Positions 16,728 through 23,817 of a DNA stretch of 43,518 nucleotides are shown here, one piece after another. The notes under the pieces are model-generated. The model made no database searches, was not told where the DNA came from, and saw only the letters and a program-made list of their open reading frames with translations. A program made the translations under genes and the position numbers. The stretch spans positions 1 to 43,518 of the forward strand of contig CAYHEQ010000003.1 of assembly GCA_964355795.1 (NCBI GenBank), read 5' to 3'. Within the stretch, counting starts at the first letter, position 1; each line of letters begins with the position of its first letter. This DNA comes from CAYHEQ01 sp964355795 (lineage in GTDB: Bacteria > Patescibacteriota > JACPGU01).

Positions 16728-17742
16728 AATAAGTCAGCATACCCTTGCCCTGCTTTTTGATTAATCCTATTTTGATCAATTTTCTAAAATCAAGATTTCT
16801 AGTTGGTTTTGCTCTATCGGTTAATTTGGAATATTCTTTGTCGGTAATAAATCCATTCTTCTTAATGTAATTTAATAATTTCTCGTGATGAGGCTTCAGT
16901 TGGGTAGCTGGAGAAAGCCCCTTATTTTTAAGCTCCCCCCTTACTCTAATAAGCTCATCTATAATTCCATCAGTAAAATATTCTAGCCAAGATGTAAAAT
17001 CTATCTTGTCTTTGATGTCATAGTAATTGCCCAATATTCCTACCCGCTCAAAATACTTGCCCACATTGCGATTATAATAATTTTCAAAACTAAATAGATT
17101 AAAAGTATTGATACCTAAATCAGCCAGAAGGAGCTTAGTGATCAGCCTTGCCGTTCTCCCATTTCCATCTATAAAGGGATGTATAACGACAAATTGTTTA
17201 TGAAATATGCCAGCTAATATCAAGGGGTCAATCTTGCGCCTATTAGACTTAATATAATCTACAAGCTCCACCATCAATTGCTTAACATCTTTGAAGTCTG
17301 GTGGTAAATACGCTATTTTTCTTTCTTTAGGATTATTAACGAAGACAGGTTCTGTTCTTAATTTTCCATTGCGGTAAGGAGCTATCAGTTCACGGGTTAC
17401 CTGCTTTTGGGTTTTCAGTATGATATCAAGGCCAAATTTAACCTTTTTATTATTGATTAGCTCATTCAGTTCTTCTAACGCTTGGTTGTAGTTGATTACT
17501 TCTTTCTCGCTATCACGGAGATGTTCAGGCCTGTTCTTCAATATCTTTTTAACCTCTGTTAGCGGCAATGGGTTACCTTCAATGCTAGTAGAAGCGTGAG
17601 CCGATAAAGACAATGCTCTCCTCTCAAGTTCTGCCAATACTAATCTTGAGAGTTTCTTTTTATTTAGTTCCGCAACCAAAACATCTATCCTTTTGATATT
17701 GGATAACATTTTTGAAGTAATAGAATAGTCGGGCTTAAACAT
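16714..17742 (-). CDS. Fic family protein with C-terminal winged helix
   Basis: A 342-residue Fic-fold enzyme. Fic proteins usually transfer AMP from ATP to a hydroxyl of a target protein. The active loop HPFIDGNGR is complete (about 185-193). The N-terminal inhibitory motif STSIEGN (S-x3-E-G) suggests a self-inhibited class II protein. The last 60 residues (HEKLLNYIKKNGFITDKEYSKLT) look like a DNA-binding winged helix, fitting autoregulation through the inverted repeats before its start (17749-17783). Direct repeats at 16688 and 17817 flank the gene, so it may have been inserted ahead of the beta-lactamase-like gene. Confidence 0.88.
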   Translation of the reverse strand: MFKPDYSITSKMLSNIKRIDVLVAELNKKKLSRLVLAELERRALSLSAHASTSIEGNPLPLTEVKKILKNRPEHLRDSEKEVINYNQALEELNELINNKKVKFGLDIILKTQKQVTRELIAPYRNGKLRTEPVFVNNPKERKIAYLPPDFKDVKQLMVELVDYIKSNRRKIDPLILAGIFHKQFVVIHPFIDGNGRTARLITKLLLADLGINTFNLFSFENYYNRNVGKYFERVGILGNYYDIKDKIDFTSWLEYFTDGIIDELIRVRGELKNKGLSPATQLKPHHEKLLNYIKKNGFITDKEYSKLTDRAKPTRNLDFRKLIKIGLIKKQGKGMLTYYESV

Positions 17743-17748
17743 AACAAA

Positions 17749-17783
17749 TAGTCTAATATATTATAGACTAATTATAGACGACT
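17749..17783 (-). promoter_or_regulatory. repeated half-sites before the Fic gene
   Basis: TAGTCTA (17749-17755) and TAGACTA (17764-17770) are inverted, and two more similar half-sites follow (TAGACGACTA, ATTAGACGA). The cluster lies 7-41 nt upstream of the start codon, a likely operator. Confidence 0.5.
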
Positions 17784-17816
17784 ATTAGACGAATTGCAAG
17801 AGTTTTTGATTGTTTA

Positions 17817-17843
17817 TACTTTTTTGTATCTTTTTCTCCGTAT
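17817..17843. repeat. direct repeat flanking the Fic gene (right copy)
   Basis: Second copy of the 27-bp sequence at 16688-16714, one mismatch (T for C). Confidence 0.65.
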
Positions 17844-18025
17844 CCATACTGAAAGATTATACCATAATCTCCAAGAGCGCGGAAACCCGCGCCCTTGGAG
17901 AAAAACAGCCTCAAAAAAGACCGTGCCATTTTGTCAATCTAAAGGAAGAAAGTCTTGAACCTGTTGATTATTTAATTTTTTTATGGTATACTTTTTCTGT
18001 TAAAATAGCTCAAGAGAATTTTTGT
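17844..18025. other. non-coding stretch before the tRNA cluster
   Basis: No gene seen. It contains a stem made by CTCCAAGAGCGC and GCGCCCTTGGAG near 17871-17902, which could be a terminator for a transcript entering from either side. TTGATTATTTAATTTTTTTATGGTATACT near 17962-17990 may be a promoter for the tRNAs. Confidence 0.35.
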
Positions 18026-18103
18026 CGAGGAGTGGCGCAGCTTGAGCCAGAGGCTCACCAGCCTTTGGCTGGGGCTATAAACGCAGATATTGAGGGAGTG
18101 GCT
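18026..18103 (+). pseudogene. tRNA-Pro-like remnant with twin-hairpin insert
   Basis: GAGGAGTGGCGCAGCT matches the 5' end of the intact tRNA-Pro 100 nt downstream (CGGGGAGTGGCGCAGCT). It is then broken by two hairpins: GAGCC-AGA-GGCTC (18044-18056) and CCAGCC-TTT-GGCTGG (18058-18072). The remaining sequence no longer folds as a tRNA. Confidence 0.5.
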
Positions 18104-18126
18104 TGATGAGAATATGAAGTAATTAT

Positions 18127-18200
18127 CGGGGAGTGGCGCAGCTGGCTAGCGCACCTGGTTTGGGACCAGGGGGTCGCAGGTTCGAATCCTGTCTCCCCGA
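18127..18200 (+). tRNA. tRNA-Pro (TGG)
   Basis: Acceptor CGGGGAG/CTCCCCG, anticodon stem CCTGG/CCAGG with loop TTTGGGA, T-loop TTCGAAT. CCA is not encoded. Confidence 0.95.
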
Positions 18201-18245
18201 TTGAGTGAAGCGAAGGGGGTTGTCCGTACGGATCTCCCCGATTTC

Positions 18246-18317
18246 GCGGGTGTCGTACAATGGTTAGTACACTAGCCTTCCAAGCTGGTGATGACGGTTC
18301 GATTCCGTTCACCCGCT
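18246..18317 (+). tRNA. tRNA-Gly (TCC)
   Basis: Acceptor GCGGGTG/CACCCGC; anticodon loop CTTCCAA; T-loop TTCGATT. Complete cloverleaf. Confidence 0.94.
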
Positions 18318-18331
18318 TTTATTGGGGGCGT

Positions 18332-18432
18332 GCCCTCCTAAATTTGAATCTAAATAGATAACCTGTTTTTTAGATGGCGATTTTTAGATAATGCTAAGTC
18401 AAAGTAATGCTTAGGCTCAAATTTTGGAGGGC
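18332..18432. repeat. inverted-repeat-bounded element between tRNA-Gly genes
   Basis: GCCCTCCTAAATTTGA (18332-18347) pairs with TCAAATTTTGGAGGGC (18417-18432), one mismatch. The 69 nt between have direct repeats TAATGCTAAG / TAATGCTTAG and no gene. The right arm touches the next tRNA start. Confidence 0.5.
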
Positions 18433-18618
18433 GGGTATGGTTTAGTGGTAGAATGCGACCTTCCCAAGGTTGAGATACGGGTTTCCATCCTCCGTAGCAG
18501 TAGCAAGCGGATATAGTATAGGGGCAATACGTGACCTTCCCAAGGTTAAGCGGCGGGTTCGAGTCCCGCTATCCGCTTTACTGCTACTGCGGAGGACGGG
18601 CGATTCCCGTTACCCGCT
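18431..18618 (+). pseudogene. tRNA-Gly (CCC) interrupted in the T-loop by a 117-nt insert
   Basis: The 5' part (18431-18483) and 3' part (18601-18618) join to a perfect tRNA: acceptor GCGGGTA/TACCCGC, anticodon loop TTCCCAA, T-stem ACGGG/CCCGT, T-loop TTCGATT. Nucleotides 18484-18600 lie exactly between T55 and C56. The insert has inverted ends (18488-18502 against 18579-18596, TCCTCCG.../...CGGAGGA) and contains a whole second tRNA-Gly. Unless the insert is removed from RNA, this copy is non-functional. Confidence 0.75.
18507..18577 (+). tRNA. tRNA-Gly (CCC), nested inside another tRNA-Gly
   Basis: Acceptor GCGGATA/TATCCGC, anticodon stem TGACC/GGTTA with loop TTCCCAA, T-arm GCGGG-TTCGAGT-CCCGC. 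Complete. It sits within the insert of the outer gene and shares its anticodon. Confidence 0.88.
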
Positions 18619-18631
18619 TTCGAATGATTTG

Positions 18632-18660
18632 TGATTGTTATGGTTTAGTGGCAAAACAAT
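18632..18660 (+). pseudogene. tRNA D-arm-like fragment
   Basis: ATGGTTTAGTGGCAAAAC resembles the D-arm of the tRNA-His and tRNA-Gly genes here, but no matching anticodon or acceptor arm follows before tRNA-Thr. Confidence 0.3.
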
Positions 18661-18685
18661 GATATCACCCGTCTGTCAAAATCAA

Positions 18686-18758
18686 GCCATCTTAGCTCAG
18701 TTGGCAGAGCGATGCTTTCGTAAAGCATAGGTCCCGAGTTCGATCCTCGGAGATGGCT
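18686..18758 (+). tRNA. tRNA-Thr (CGT)
   Basis: Acceptor GCCATCT/AGATGGC, anticodon loop TTCGTAA, T-loop TTCGATC. Complete. Confidence 0.94.
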
Positions 18759-18780
18759 TTGCGGGCAGGTGAACCATAAG

Positions 18781-18800
18781 CGCCCGTCGAATCGGCGGGC
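18781..18800. repeat. short palindromic repeat, copy 1
   Basis: CGCCCGTCGAATCGGCGGGC, between tRNA-Thr and tRNA-Arg. A relative, CGCCCGCCGATTCGGTGGGC, is at 20284-20303 where the T-arm of the broken tRNA-His should be. Confidence 0.5.
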
Positions 18801-18817
18801 AGGAGGCTTGCTTTTTG

Positions 18818-18891
18818 GCCCCCGTAGCTCAATTGGATAGAGTAGCGGGCTTCTATCCCGAAGGTTGCAGGTTCGATTCCTGCCGGGGGCA
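18818..18891 (+). tRNA. tRNA-Arg (TCT)
   Basis: Acceptor GCCCCCG/CGGGGGC, anticodon loop CTTCTAT, T-arm GCAGG-TTCGATT-CCTGC. Complete. Confidence 0.93.
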
Positions 18892-18951
18892 TTGGCAAAA
18901 ATTTTTGATAAAGTAAGAATATGCCAAAAAAATGGTTGATTTTTTCTATTT

Positions 18952-18988
18952 AATTGGATATAATTGGATATAGTTAAAATATCCAATT
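18952..18988 (+). promoter_or_regulatory. operator-like repeats before the second Fic gene
   Basis: AATTGGATAT occurs twice in tandem (18952-18961, 18962-18971) and once inverted (ATATCCAATT, 18979-18988), ending 5 nt before the start codon. Such an arrangement fits a repressor site overlapping the promoter and ribosome-binding region. Confidence 0.6.
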
Positions 18989-18993
18989 AGTTT

Positions 18994-20088
18994 ATGGCAA
19001 AGAACAATCAAAAAATCACAAAAATGTATTCAGTCCAAGATAAGTTTTCAAAAAGGATTAAAAATATCCCTTCTGTTATTGTTTCCAAAATTGCCAAGAT
19101 AGATGAGCTAAAAGGACGCTGGATCAATGGAGCGCGACTTGGCCCTCAAGTTTTGGGAAGATTAAAAAGATCTGTTTTGATTACCTCGACCGGCGCTTCT
19201 ATTCGTATTGAGGGTTCTCGACTATCAGACGAAGACATTGAAAAAATGATGAAGGGTATCAATATCCAGAAATTTACCAACCGCGATAAACAGGAAGCGA
19301 AAGGATATTATGAATTATTGGAAAATGTTTTTGATTCTTGGAAAAGTTTGAAACTCAATGAAAGCGCCATAAAACATTTTCATAAAGAACTTTTGAAATA
19401 TGTAGAAAAAGACAAAAGTCATCGAGGAGAATATAAAAAAGGCGAAAATAGGGTACATATGATAGATGAAGCGGGTAATTCTGTTGGTATTCTATTCGAT
19501 ACAGCCCCTACTTATCTGACACCAATGCAAATGCAAGAATTGGTGGAGTGGACTATCAAGGAGCTGAAGGAAGAAAAACATCATCCGCTTTTGATTATTG
19601 GGAACTTTTTAGTTGAATTTTTGAAAATTCATCCTTTTTCTGACGGCAATGGAAGATTATCTCGGGTGCTGACCAATATGCTTTTGCTTCAAAGCGACTA
19701 TTCATACATGCCCTATGTTTCACATGAAAAATTAGTAGAAGATAATAAACCAGATTACTATATCGCTTTGCGTAGAAGCCAGAAAAGCATGGGAACCAAA
19801 AAAGAAAGCATCATCCCTTGGCTTGATTTCTTCTTTGATATTGTCTTGAAGCAATCCCAAATGGCTGTAGAATTATTGTCCAAAGAAAATATTGAAAAGA
19901 TTTTATCAGAAAAACAAATAGTTGTTTGGCAATATATTGAAAAGGTAAAAGAAACGAGCGTAAGAGATATTTTGGAGAATACCAAGGTGGCTAGACCAAC
20001 AGTTAAGCAAGCTACAGAAGTATTGTTAAGGCTTAAAAAAATTGAAAGAATCGGTCTTGGACGAAGTGTGAGATATCGGATAAAATAA
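18994..20088 (+). CDS. Fic family protein
   Basis: A 364-residue Fic-domain protein, predicted AMP transferase. The active-site loop HPFSDGNGR begins at about residue 213. SIRIEGS near residue 70 fits the inhibitory S-x3-E-G motif of class II Fic proteins. The C-terminus (VRDILENTKVARPTVKQATEVLLRLKKIERIG) reads as a winged helix. It differs clearly from the Fic protein at 16714. It stands between tRNA-Arg and the tRNA-His cluster, a typical place for acquired genes, with its own operator. Confidence 0.88.
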   Translation: MAKNNQKITKMYSVQDKFSKRIKNIPSVIVSKIAKIDELKGRWINGARLGPQVLGRLKRSVLITSTGASIRIEGSRLSDEDIEKMMKGINIQKFTNRDKQEAKGYYELLENVFDSWKSLKLNESAIKHFHKELLKYVEKDKSHRGEYKKGENRVHMIDEAGNSVGILFDTAPTYLTPMQMQELVEWTIKELKEEKHHPLLIIGNFLVEFLKIHPFSDGNGRLSRVLTNMLLLQSDYSYMPYVSHEKLVEDNKPDYYIALRRSQKSMGTKKESIIPWLDFFFDIVLKQSQMAVELLSKENIEKILSEKQIVVWQYIEKVKETSVRDILENTKVARPTVKQATEVLLRLKKIERIGLGRSVRYRIK

Positions 20089-20102
20089 AAAATATAATTT
20101 GT

Positions 20103-20312
20103 GGTGGCCATAGTTTAGTGGTAAAACACTCCTCCAGATTTTTGAGAAGATGGCAATAGCAGGGTGACCATAGTTTAGTGGTAAAACACCAGTTTGTGGT
20201 ACTGGGATCGAGGGTTCAATTCCCTCTGGTCACCCTGGTGAGGCTGTCTTACAATAGAAAAATCAGGAGGACGGTACTGGGGTCGCCCGCCGATTCGGTG
20301 GGCTGGCCACCC
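20103..20312 (+). pseudogene. broken tRNA-His enclosing a complete tRNA-His
   Basis: The outer acceptor halves GGTGGCC (20103-20109) and GGCCACC (20305-20311) pair perfectly, and a D-arm follows the first. The copy is split by a 142-nt segment with 14-nt inverted ends, one mismatch (20130-20143 against 20258-20271, TCCTCC.../...GGAGGA). Joined, it lacks the 5' anticodon stem and the anticodon, and its T-arm is replaced by a palindromic CGCCCGCCGATTCGG-type sequence. It cannot be functional. Confidence 0.65.
20162..20235 (+). tRNA. tRNA-His (GTG)
   Basis: Extra 5' G, acceptor GGTGACC/GGTCACC, anticodon stem CCAGT/ACTGG with loop TTGTGGT, T-loop TTCAATT. Complete; lies inside the segment that splits the outer copy. 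Confidence 0.94.
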
Positions 20313-20335
20313 TAGTGTTATTCTCGAACAAATTA

Positions 20336-20407
20336 GCCCTCGTAGTGAAATGGATATCACACTTGGCTTCGGACCAAGCGTTGCGGGTTCGAATCCTGCC
20401 GAGGGCA
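20336..20407 (+). tRNA. tRNA-Arg (TCG)
   Basis: Acceptor GCCCTCG/CGAGGGC, anticodon stem CTTGG/CCAAG with loop CTTCGGA, T-loop TTCGAAT. Confidence 0.94.
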
Positions 20408-20416
20408 TTGTGATGT

Positions 20417-20490
20417 GGGTCTGTAGCTCAGTTGGTTAGAGCGTCTGCCTCTTAAGCAGGATGTCGTGGGTTCGAGTCCCACCAGACCCA
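20417..20490 (+). tRNA. tRNA-Lys (CTT)
   Basis: Acceptor GGGTCTG/CAGACCC, anticodon stem CTGC/GCAG with loop CTCTTAA, T-arm GTGGG-TTCGAGT-CCCAC. Confidence 0.94.
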
Positions 20491-20492
20491 TT

Positions 20493-20564
20493 GGCCCCGT
20501 CGTCTAGTGGTTAGGACACCAGATTTTCAATCTGGTAACAGGAGTTCAATTCTCCTCGGGGCTG
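20493..20564 (+). tRNA. tRNA-Glu (TTC)
   Basis: Acceptor GGCCCCG/CGGGGCT (first pair G-U), anticodon stem CCAGA/TCTGG with loop TTTTCAA, T-arm GGAG-TTCAATT-CTCC. Complete, 2 nt after tRNA-Lys. Confidence 0.94.
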
Positions 20565-20571
20565 TTTGCAA

Positions 20572-20671
20572 NNNNNNNNNNNNNNNNNNNNNNNNNNNNN
20601 NNNNNNNNNNNNNNNNNNNNNNNNNNNNNNNNNNNNNNNNNNNNNNNNNNNNNNNNNNNNNNNNNNNNNNN
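20572..20671. other. assembly gap of 100 N
   Basis: Exactly 100 N, the usual placeholder for a gap of unknown length. It lies inside a tandem repeat, which explains why assembly failed here. Confidence 0.97.
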
Positions 20672-20790
20672 AGGAGTTTCACCCTTCGGGTGACCACCCG
20701 CAGGGGTGGCAATTCTCCTCGGGGCTGTTTGCAAAGGAGTTTCACCCTTCGGGTGACCACCCGCAGGGGTGGCAATTCTCCTCGGGGCTA
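20672..20790 (+). repeat. tandem tRNA-Glu 3' halves with a 31-nt T-loop insert
   Basis: The unit is 63 nt (20672-20734, then 20735-20790, the second slightly cut). Each is the 3' end of the neighbouring tRNA-Glu (AGGAGTT ... CAATTCTCCTCGGGGCT) with 31 nt inserted between T55 and C56. The insert is two perfect hairpins: TCACCC-TTC-GGGTGA and CCACCC-GCAG-GGGTGG. More units may be hidden in the gap. Confidence 0.8.
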
Positions 20791-20822
20791 TCTGAACTTA
20801 GTTTCGCAAAAATCTGCTTGAT

Positions 20823-22316
20823 ATGAGAAAAGATAAGATCACCAGAATATTGGAAATAGTACCAGGGTTCTTGTCCTGGTTTATGATATTGATGCCAGCA
20901 ATATTCTCTATTTTTGCGCCAAAATTTGTTATCTACTTTCTGATATGTTTCGTAATATTTTGGTTGCTAAAATCCATATCTTTTGCTACAAATATCATCA
21001 GAGGCTACAGATGTTTTGTCAGAACAAAAAAGGTGAACTGGCTTGAGAGATTGAAAAATGATTACCCCAAAGGCATGGAAGAAACTTATCACGCAATAAT
21101 ATTCGTTGTTGCCAAAGAGCCAGAAGAATTGGTTATTCGTTCAATCAAAACATACGCGGAAGCAGCCTACCCCAAAGACAAGGTCATCCTCGTCCTAGGC
21201 ACAGAGGAGAGAGTAGGAGAACATGGGGCGAGACTAAGAAAAGTTGTTAGCGAGAAATTCAAAGATAGTTTCTTCGCTATCCTCGCCACTACACATCCCG
21301 ACGGTATAATAGGAGAACTAAAAAATTCAAAAAGCGCAAACTCTACTTGGGCCGCTCGACAATTAAAGATTTTCATAGACAAAAAAAATATTTCGGCAGT
21401 CAATGTTATTTCTCATAACTTTGACTGTGATACTCGCGTTGAGCCACAATATTTCGCCTGTGTGGCGCATGCGTTTCTTTCTCTCGACCCAGAAGAGAGA
21501 GTCAGAACTGCCTACCAACCATTTCACATATATAGTAACAACATCTGGGAAGCGCCTGCTATATCAAGGATAGTAGCTATCACGGGGACTTTTGTAGCTC
21601 TCTATAATACTTTCCGCCAATCTCACCTGCACAATTTTTCTTCGAGATCGGACTGTTTTCAGTCTGTGGTCAATATCGATTATTGGGCTACCGATGTCAT
21701 TCCCGAAGACAGTCGACAATACTATATGTCATTTTTCTACTACAAGGGAGAATACAAAGTGAAACCCATTTACTTGCCTCTCCATATGGATGCAGTCTTG
21801 GCCGACAGCTACAAGAAAACTATAATAAATCAATATAGACAGCTAAGAAGGTGGGCATGGGGAGTTATTGACTTCCCATTTTTAGTAAAAAAATCATTAA
21901 AGGACAAGAATATTCCGTGGTCCAAAAAAGCCTTTCAAATCTACCAGATTTCAGAAAATCACCTCCTATGGTCAGTCACGCCAGTTTACTTAACTTTCCT
22001 GGGTTGGCTCCCATTCATATTCAATCATGATCTCGGAGATACCGTCTTGGGATACAACTTCCCCGCAGTCGCTACCAGAATATTAAATTTTGCCGCCATA
22101 GGATGGCTGATAATGATTTATCTGAATTTTCTGCTTCTCCCGCCACGGCCAAAAAAATGTCCGAAATTCAGATACGCAGAAATGGTCTATCAGTGGCTTT
22201 TGGCACCGGTGGTCAGTATATGCTTCAGCTCTATTGCCGCCCTAGATTCTCAAACCAGATTGGCCATGGGCAAATATCTAGAATACCAGATCACCGAAAA
22301 GGCTGTCAGAAGATAA
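20823..22316 (+). CDS. membrane glycosyltransferase, family 2-like
   Basis: A 497-residue integral membrane glycosyltransferase. Two N-terminal helices precede a cytoplasmic GT-A domain with FDCDTR (about 199-204, the metal/sugar-nucleotide site) and the QYRQLRRW acceptor motif (Q-x2-R-W type), then about four C-terminal helices. The layout resembles cellulose-synthase-like processive enzymes, but the polymer cannot be told. Probably builds a cell-surface polysaccharide. Single gene, first after the tRNA-Glu repeats. Confidence 0.8.
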   Translation: MRKDKITRILEIVPGFLSWFMILMPAIFSIFAPKFVIYFLICFVIFWLLKSISFATNIIRGYRCFVRTKKVNWLERLKNDYPKGMEETYHAIIFVVAKEPEELVIRSIKTYAEAAYPKDKVILVLGTEERVGEHGARLRKVVSEKFKDSFFAILATTHPDGIIGELKNSKSANSTWAARQLKIFIDKKNISAVNVISHNFDCDTRVEPQYFACVAHAFLSLDPEERVRTAYQPFHIYSNNIWEAPAISRIVAITGTFVALYNTFRQSHLHNFSSRSDCFQSVVNIDYWATDVIPEDSRQYYMSFFYYKGEYKVKPIYLPLHMDAVLADSYKKTIINQYRQLRRWAWGVIDFPFLVKKSLKDKNIPWSKKAFQIYQISENHLLWSVTPVYLTFLGWLPFIFNHDLGDTVLGYNFPAVATRILNFAAIGWLIMIYLNFLLLPPRPKKCPKFRYAEMVYQWLLAPVVSICFSSIAALDSQTRLAMGKYLEYQITEKAVRR

Positions 22317-22342
22317 GAGGTCTCATCTAGGAGAAGATTGAA

Positions 22343-22741
22343 CTATTGTCCTAAAAAAATATAATACACAGCCAGAATTATAGAGAGCGCATTAATCATA
22401 ATGGTTGTGACCATTATGATTAAGGAAGCCATGGGTAGCTTCTTGTAGACAACATACGATAAGGCGATATTGATCGCGGAGAATAGGGAAACAAAAAAAG
22501 GTAGCGACATGGCTCCAGAGACAAAGGGAACCGGGACAACAAAACCTTCTCCGCCAAGAGACACTCCCAGAGAAGAAACGCCCCACAGCCACAAACCCCA
22601 CAATAGAGCAACAAAAAAAAGTATAACCAACAATGGTATAGACATTTGCTTGTTGTCCCAGATAATCCTGATTTTAGAATATCTATAAAAAGACCCCAAG
22701 AAAACCTTCGACAAAAAGAAATCTGCTATCCTTTTTTTCAT
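22343..22741 (-). CDS. small integral membrane protein, unknown function
   Basis: 132 residues with a basic N-terminus and three hydrophobic segments (about 34-56, 75-97 and 104-130). I recognise no family. It lies downstream of tRNA-Asp, convergent with the glycosyltransferase. It could serve surface polymer export, but only position hints at this. Confidence 0.6.
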   Translation of the reverse strand: MKKRIADFFLSKVFLGSFYRYSKIRIIWDNKQMSIPLLVILFFVALLWGLWLWGVSSLGVSLGGEGFVVPVPFVSGAMSLPFFVSLFSAINIALSYVVYKKLPMASLIIMVTTIMINALSIILAVYYIFLGQ

Positions 22742-22771
22742 ACGATTATGTGTATGCTCTCTACTCGCAAA

Positions 22772-22845
22772 CGGTCGCGACCGGATTTGAACCGGCGATC
22801 TTCGCCGTGACAGGGCGACGTGTTAGACCACTACACTACGCGACC
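22772..22845 (-). tRNA. tRNA-Asp (GTC)
   Basis: On the minus strand: acceptor GGTCGCG/CGCGACC, anticodon stem TCGCC/GGCGA with loop CTGTCAC, T-arm GCCGG-TTCAAAT-CCGGT. Complete. Confidence 0.95.
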
Positions 22846-22899
22846 AGAAGAACTGTAATGCCTGATAATTATACAAAAAAATAAAGGCTTTTTCAAGCC

Positions 22900-23817
22900 C
22901 TAGGGCATTAGACGCCAGATTCTTATGCCTTGCTTCTTTTCCGTCATAAAATCCGTGAGACTACCATCATAGCCACCTTTTCTTTCAATAACCCTCACTA
23001 GATAATATCCATCCTCGCCCCTGATAATACCGCTCACTTCACCGACCTTGATATTAGCGATGCCAGCGCGAATATTCTCGGACAAATCGGCGACATAATA
23101 ATCCTCATCCCCCGCTCCCATAGCCCCAAAAGATCGTTTAGCGGAATCAAAACCTGCGCCACCCTTGATGTTGCTCTCTATCAATTTTATCTTGCTCTCT
23201 GCTTCCGCCCATTGTCCTTGGTTATTCGCGTCAGACACCAAGACGTTGATGGAACTTATTTTCGCCTTTGACAAAAAGCGGTCTTTTGTTTTTTCTTCCA
23301 AAAGATATTTATATATTTTACTTTTAGTTTCAGCTATGGTCAGCCCAGCAAAAAATTTCAGGATATTTTTCGTAGAAATTTCACCTCCCGCATTTTCCAA
23401 GAGGGCATTGTATTCTTTGGCCACCTCGTTGTCACTAACAGCAAGTCCCGCATTAGACAACATCTTCTCCATCAAAAAGTATTCTATCATTTTTTCTTCC
23501 GTGGAGTCCTTGAGCTTTTTCAAAAGAGCCTGCCCATCCGCGCTACTGTCAAAACTTATTTTGTAGGCCGTCTCTTGGATCTTTCTCTCTATAGCCAATT
23601 CTTTCTCGTAGCTCCCCACTGTAATTATTTTGTTGCCAATAATTATGGCTGGAAAAGGCGCTACTCTTTTGACAAAATTAGTATAATTGTCTTGAGGATT
23701 TTTGAAATAAATTAAAAAAACATTTGCTGAAACAAAAATAAGGAGAAGAAAAATGAGTAGAATTATTCTTCTCCTCAAACTGCCTTTCTTGAGATAAAAA
23801 GATAGCTGTTTTCTCAT
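22900..23817 (-). CDS. PpiC/SurA-type peptidyl-prolyl isomerase, membrane-anchored
   Basis: A 305-residue protein with one N-terminal helix (IILLIFLLLIFVSANVFLIYF), so the main part is outside the membrane. A helical SurA-N-like chaperone region follows (about 75-175), then a parvulin domain near 205-290 ending GEVSGIIRGEDGYYLVRVIERK, the usual last strand of PPIC domains. Expected role: folding of exported proteins. It overlaps the preceding gene by 4 nt (ATGA), showing translational coupling. Confidence 0.8.
   Translation of the reverse strand: MRKQLSFYLKKGSLRRRIILLIFLLLIFVSANVFLIYFKNPQDNYTNFVKRVAPFPAIIIGNKIITVGSYEKELAIERKIQETAYKISFDSSADGQALLKKLKDSTEEKMIEYFLMEKMLSNAGLAVSDNEVAKEYNALLENAGGEISTKNILKFFAGLTIAETKSKIYKYLLEEKTKDRFLSKAKISSINVLVSDANNQGQWAEAESKIKLIESNIKGGAGFDSAKRSFGAMGAGDEDYYVADLSENIRAGIANIKVGEVSGIIRGEDGYYLVRVIERKGGYDGSLTDFMTEKKQGIRIWRLMP

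Noticed and set aside
18484..18600. Insert in tRNA-Gly considered as a group I intron
   Set aside because: It is only 117 nt, contains a whole tRNA, and no catalytic core is possible; group I introns also prefer the anticodon loop.
20672..20790. Tandem repeats considered as a CRISPR array
   Set aside because: Units are contiguous 63-nt tRNA-Glu pieces without unique spacers, and no cas gene is present.
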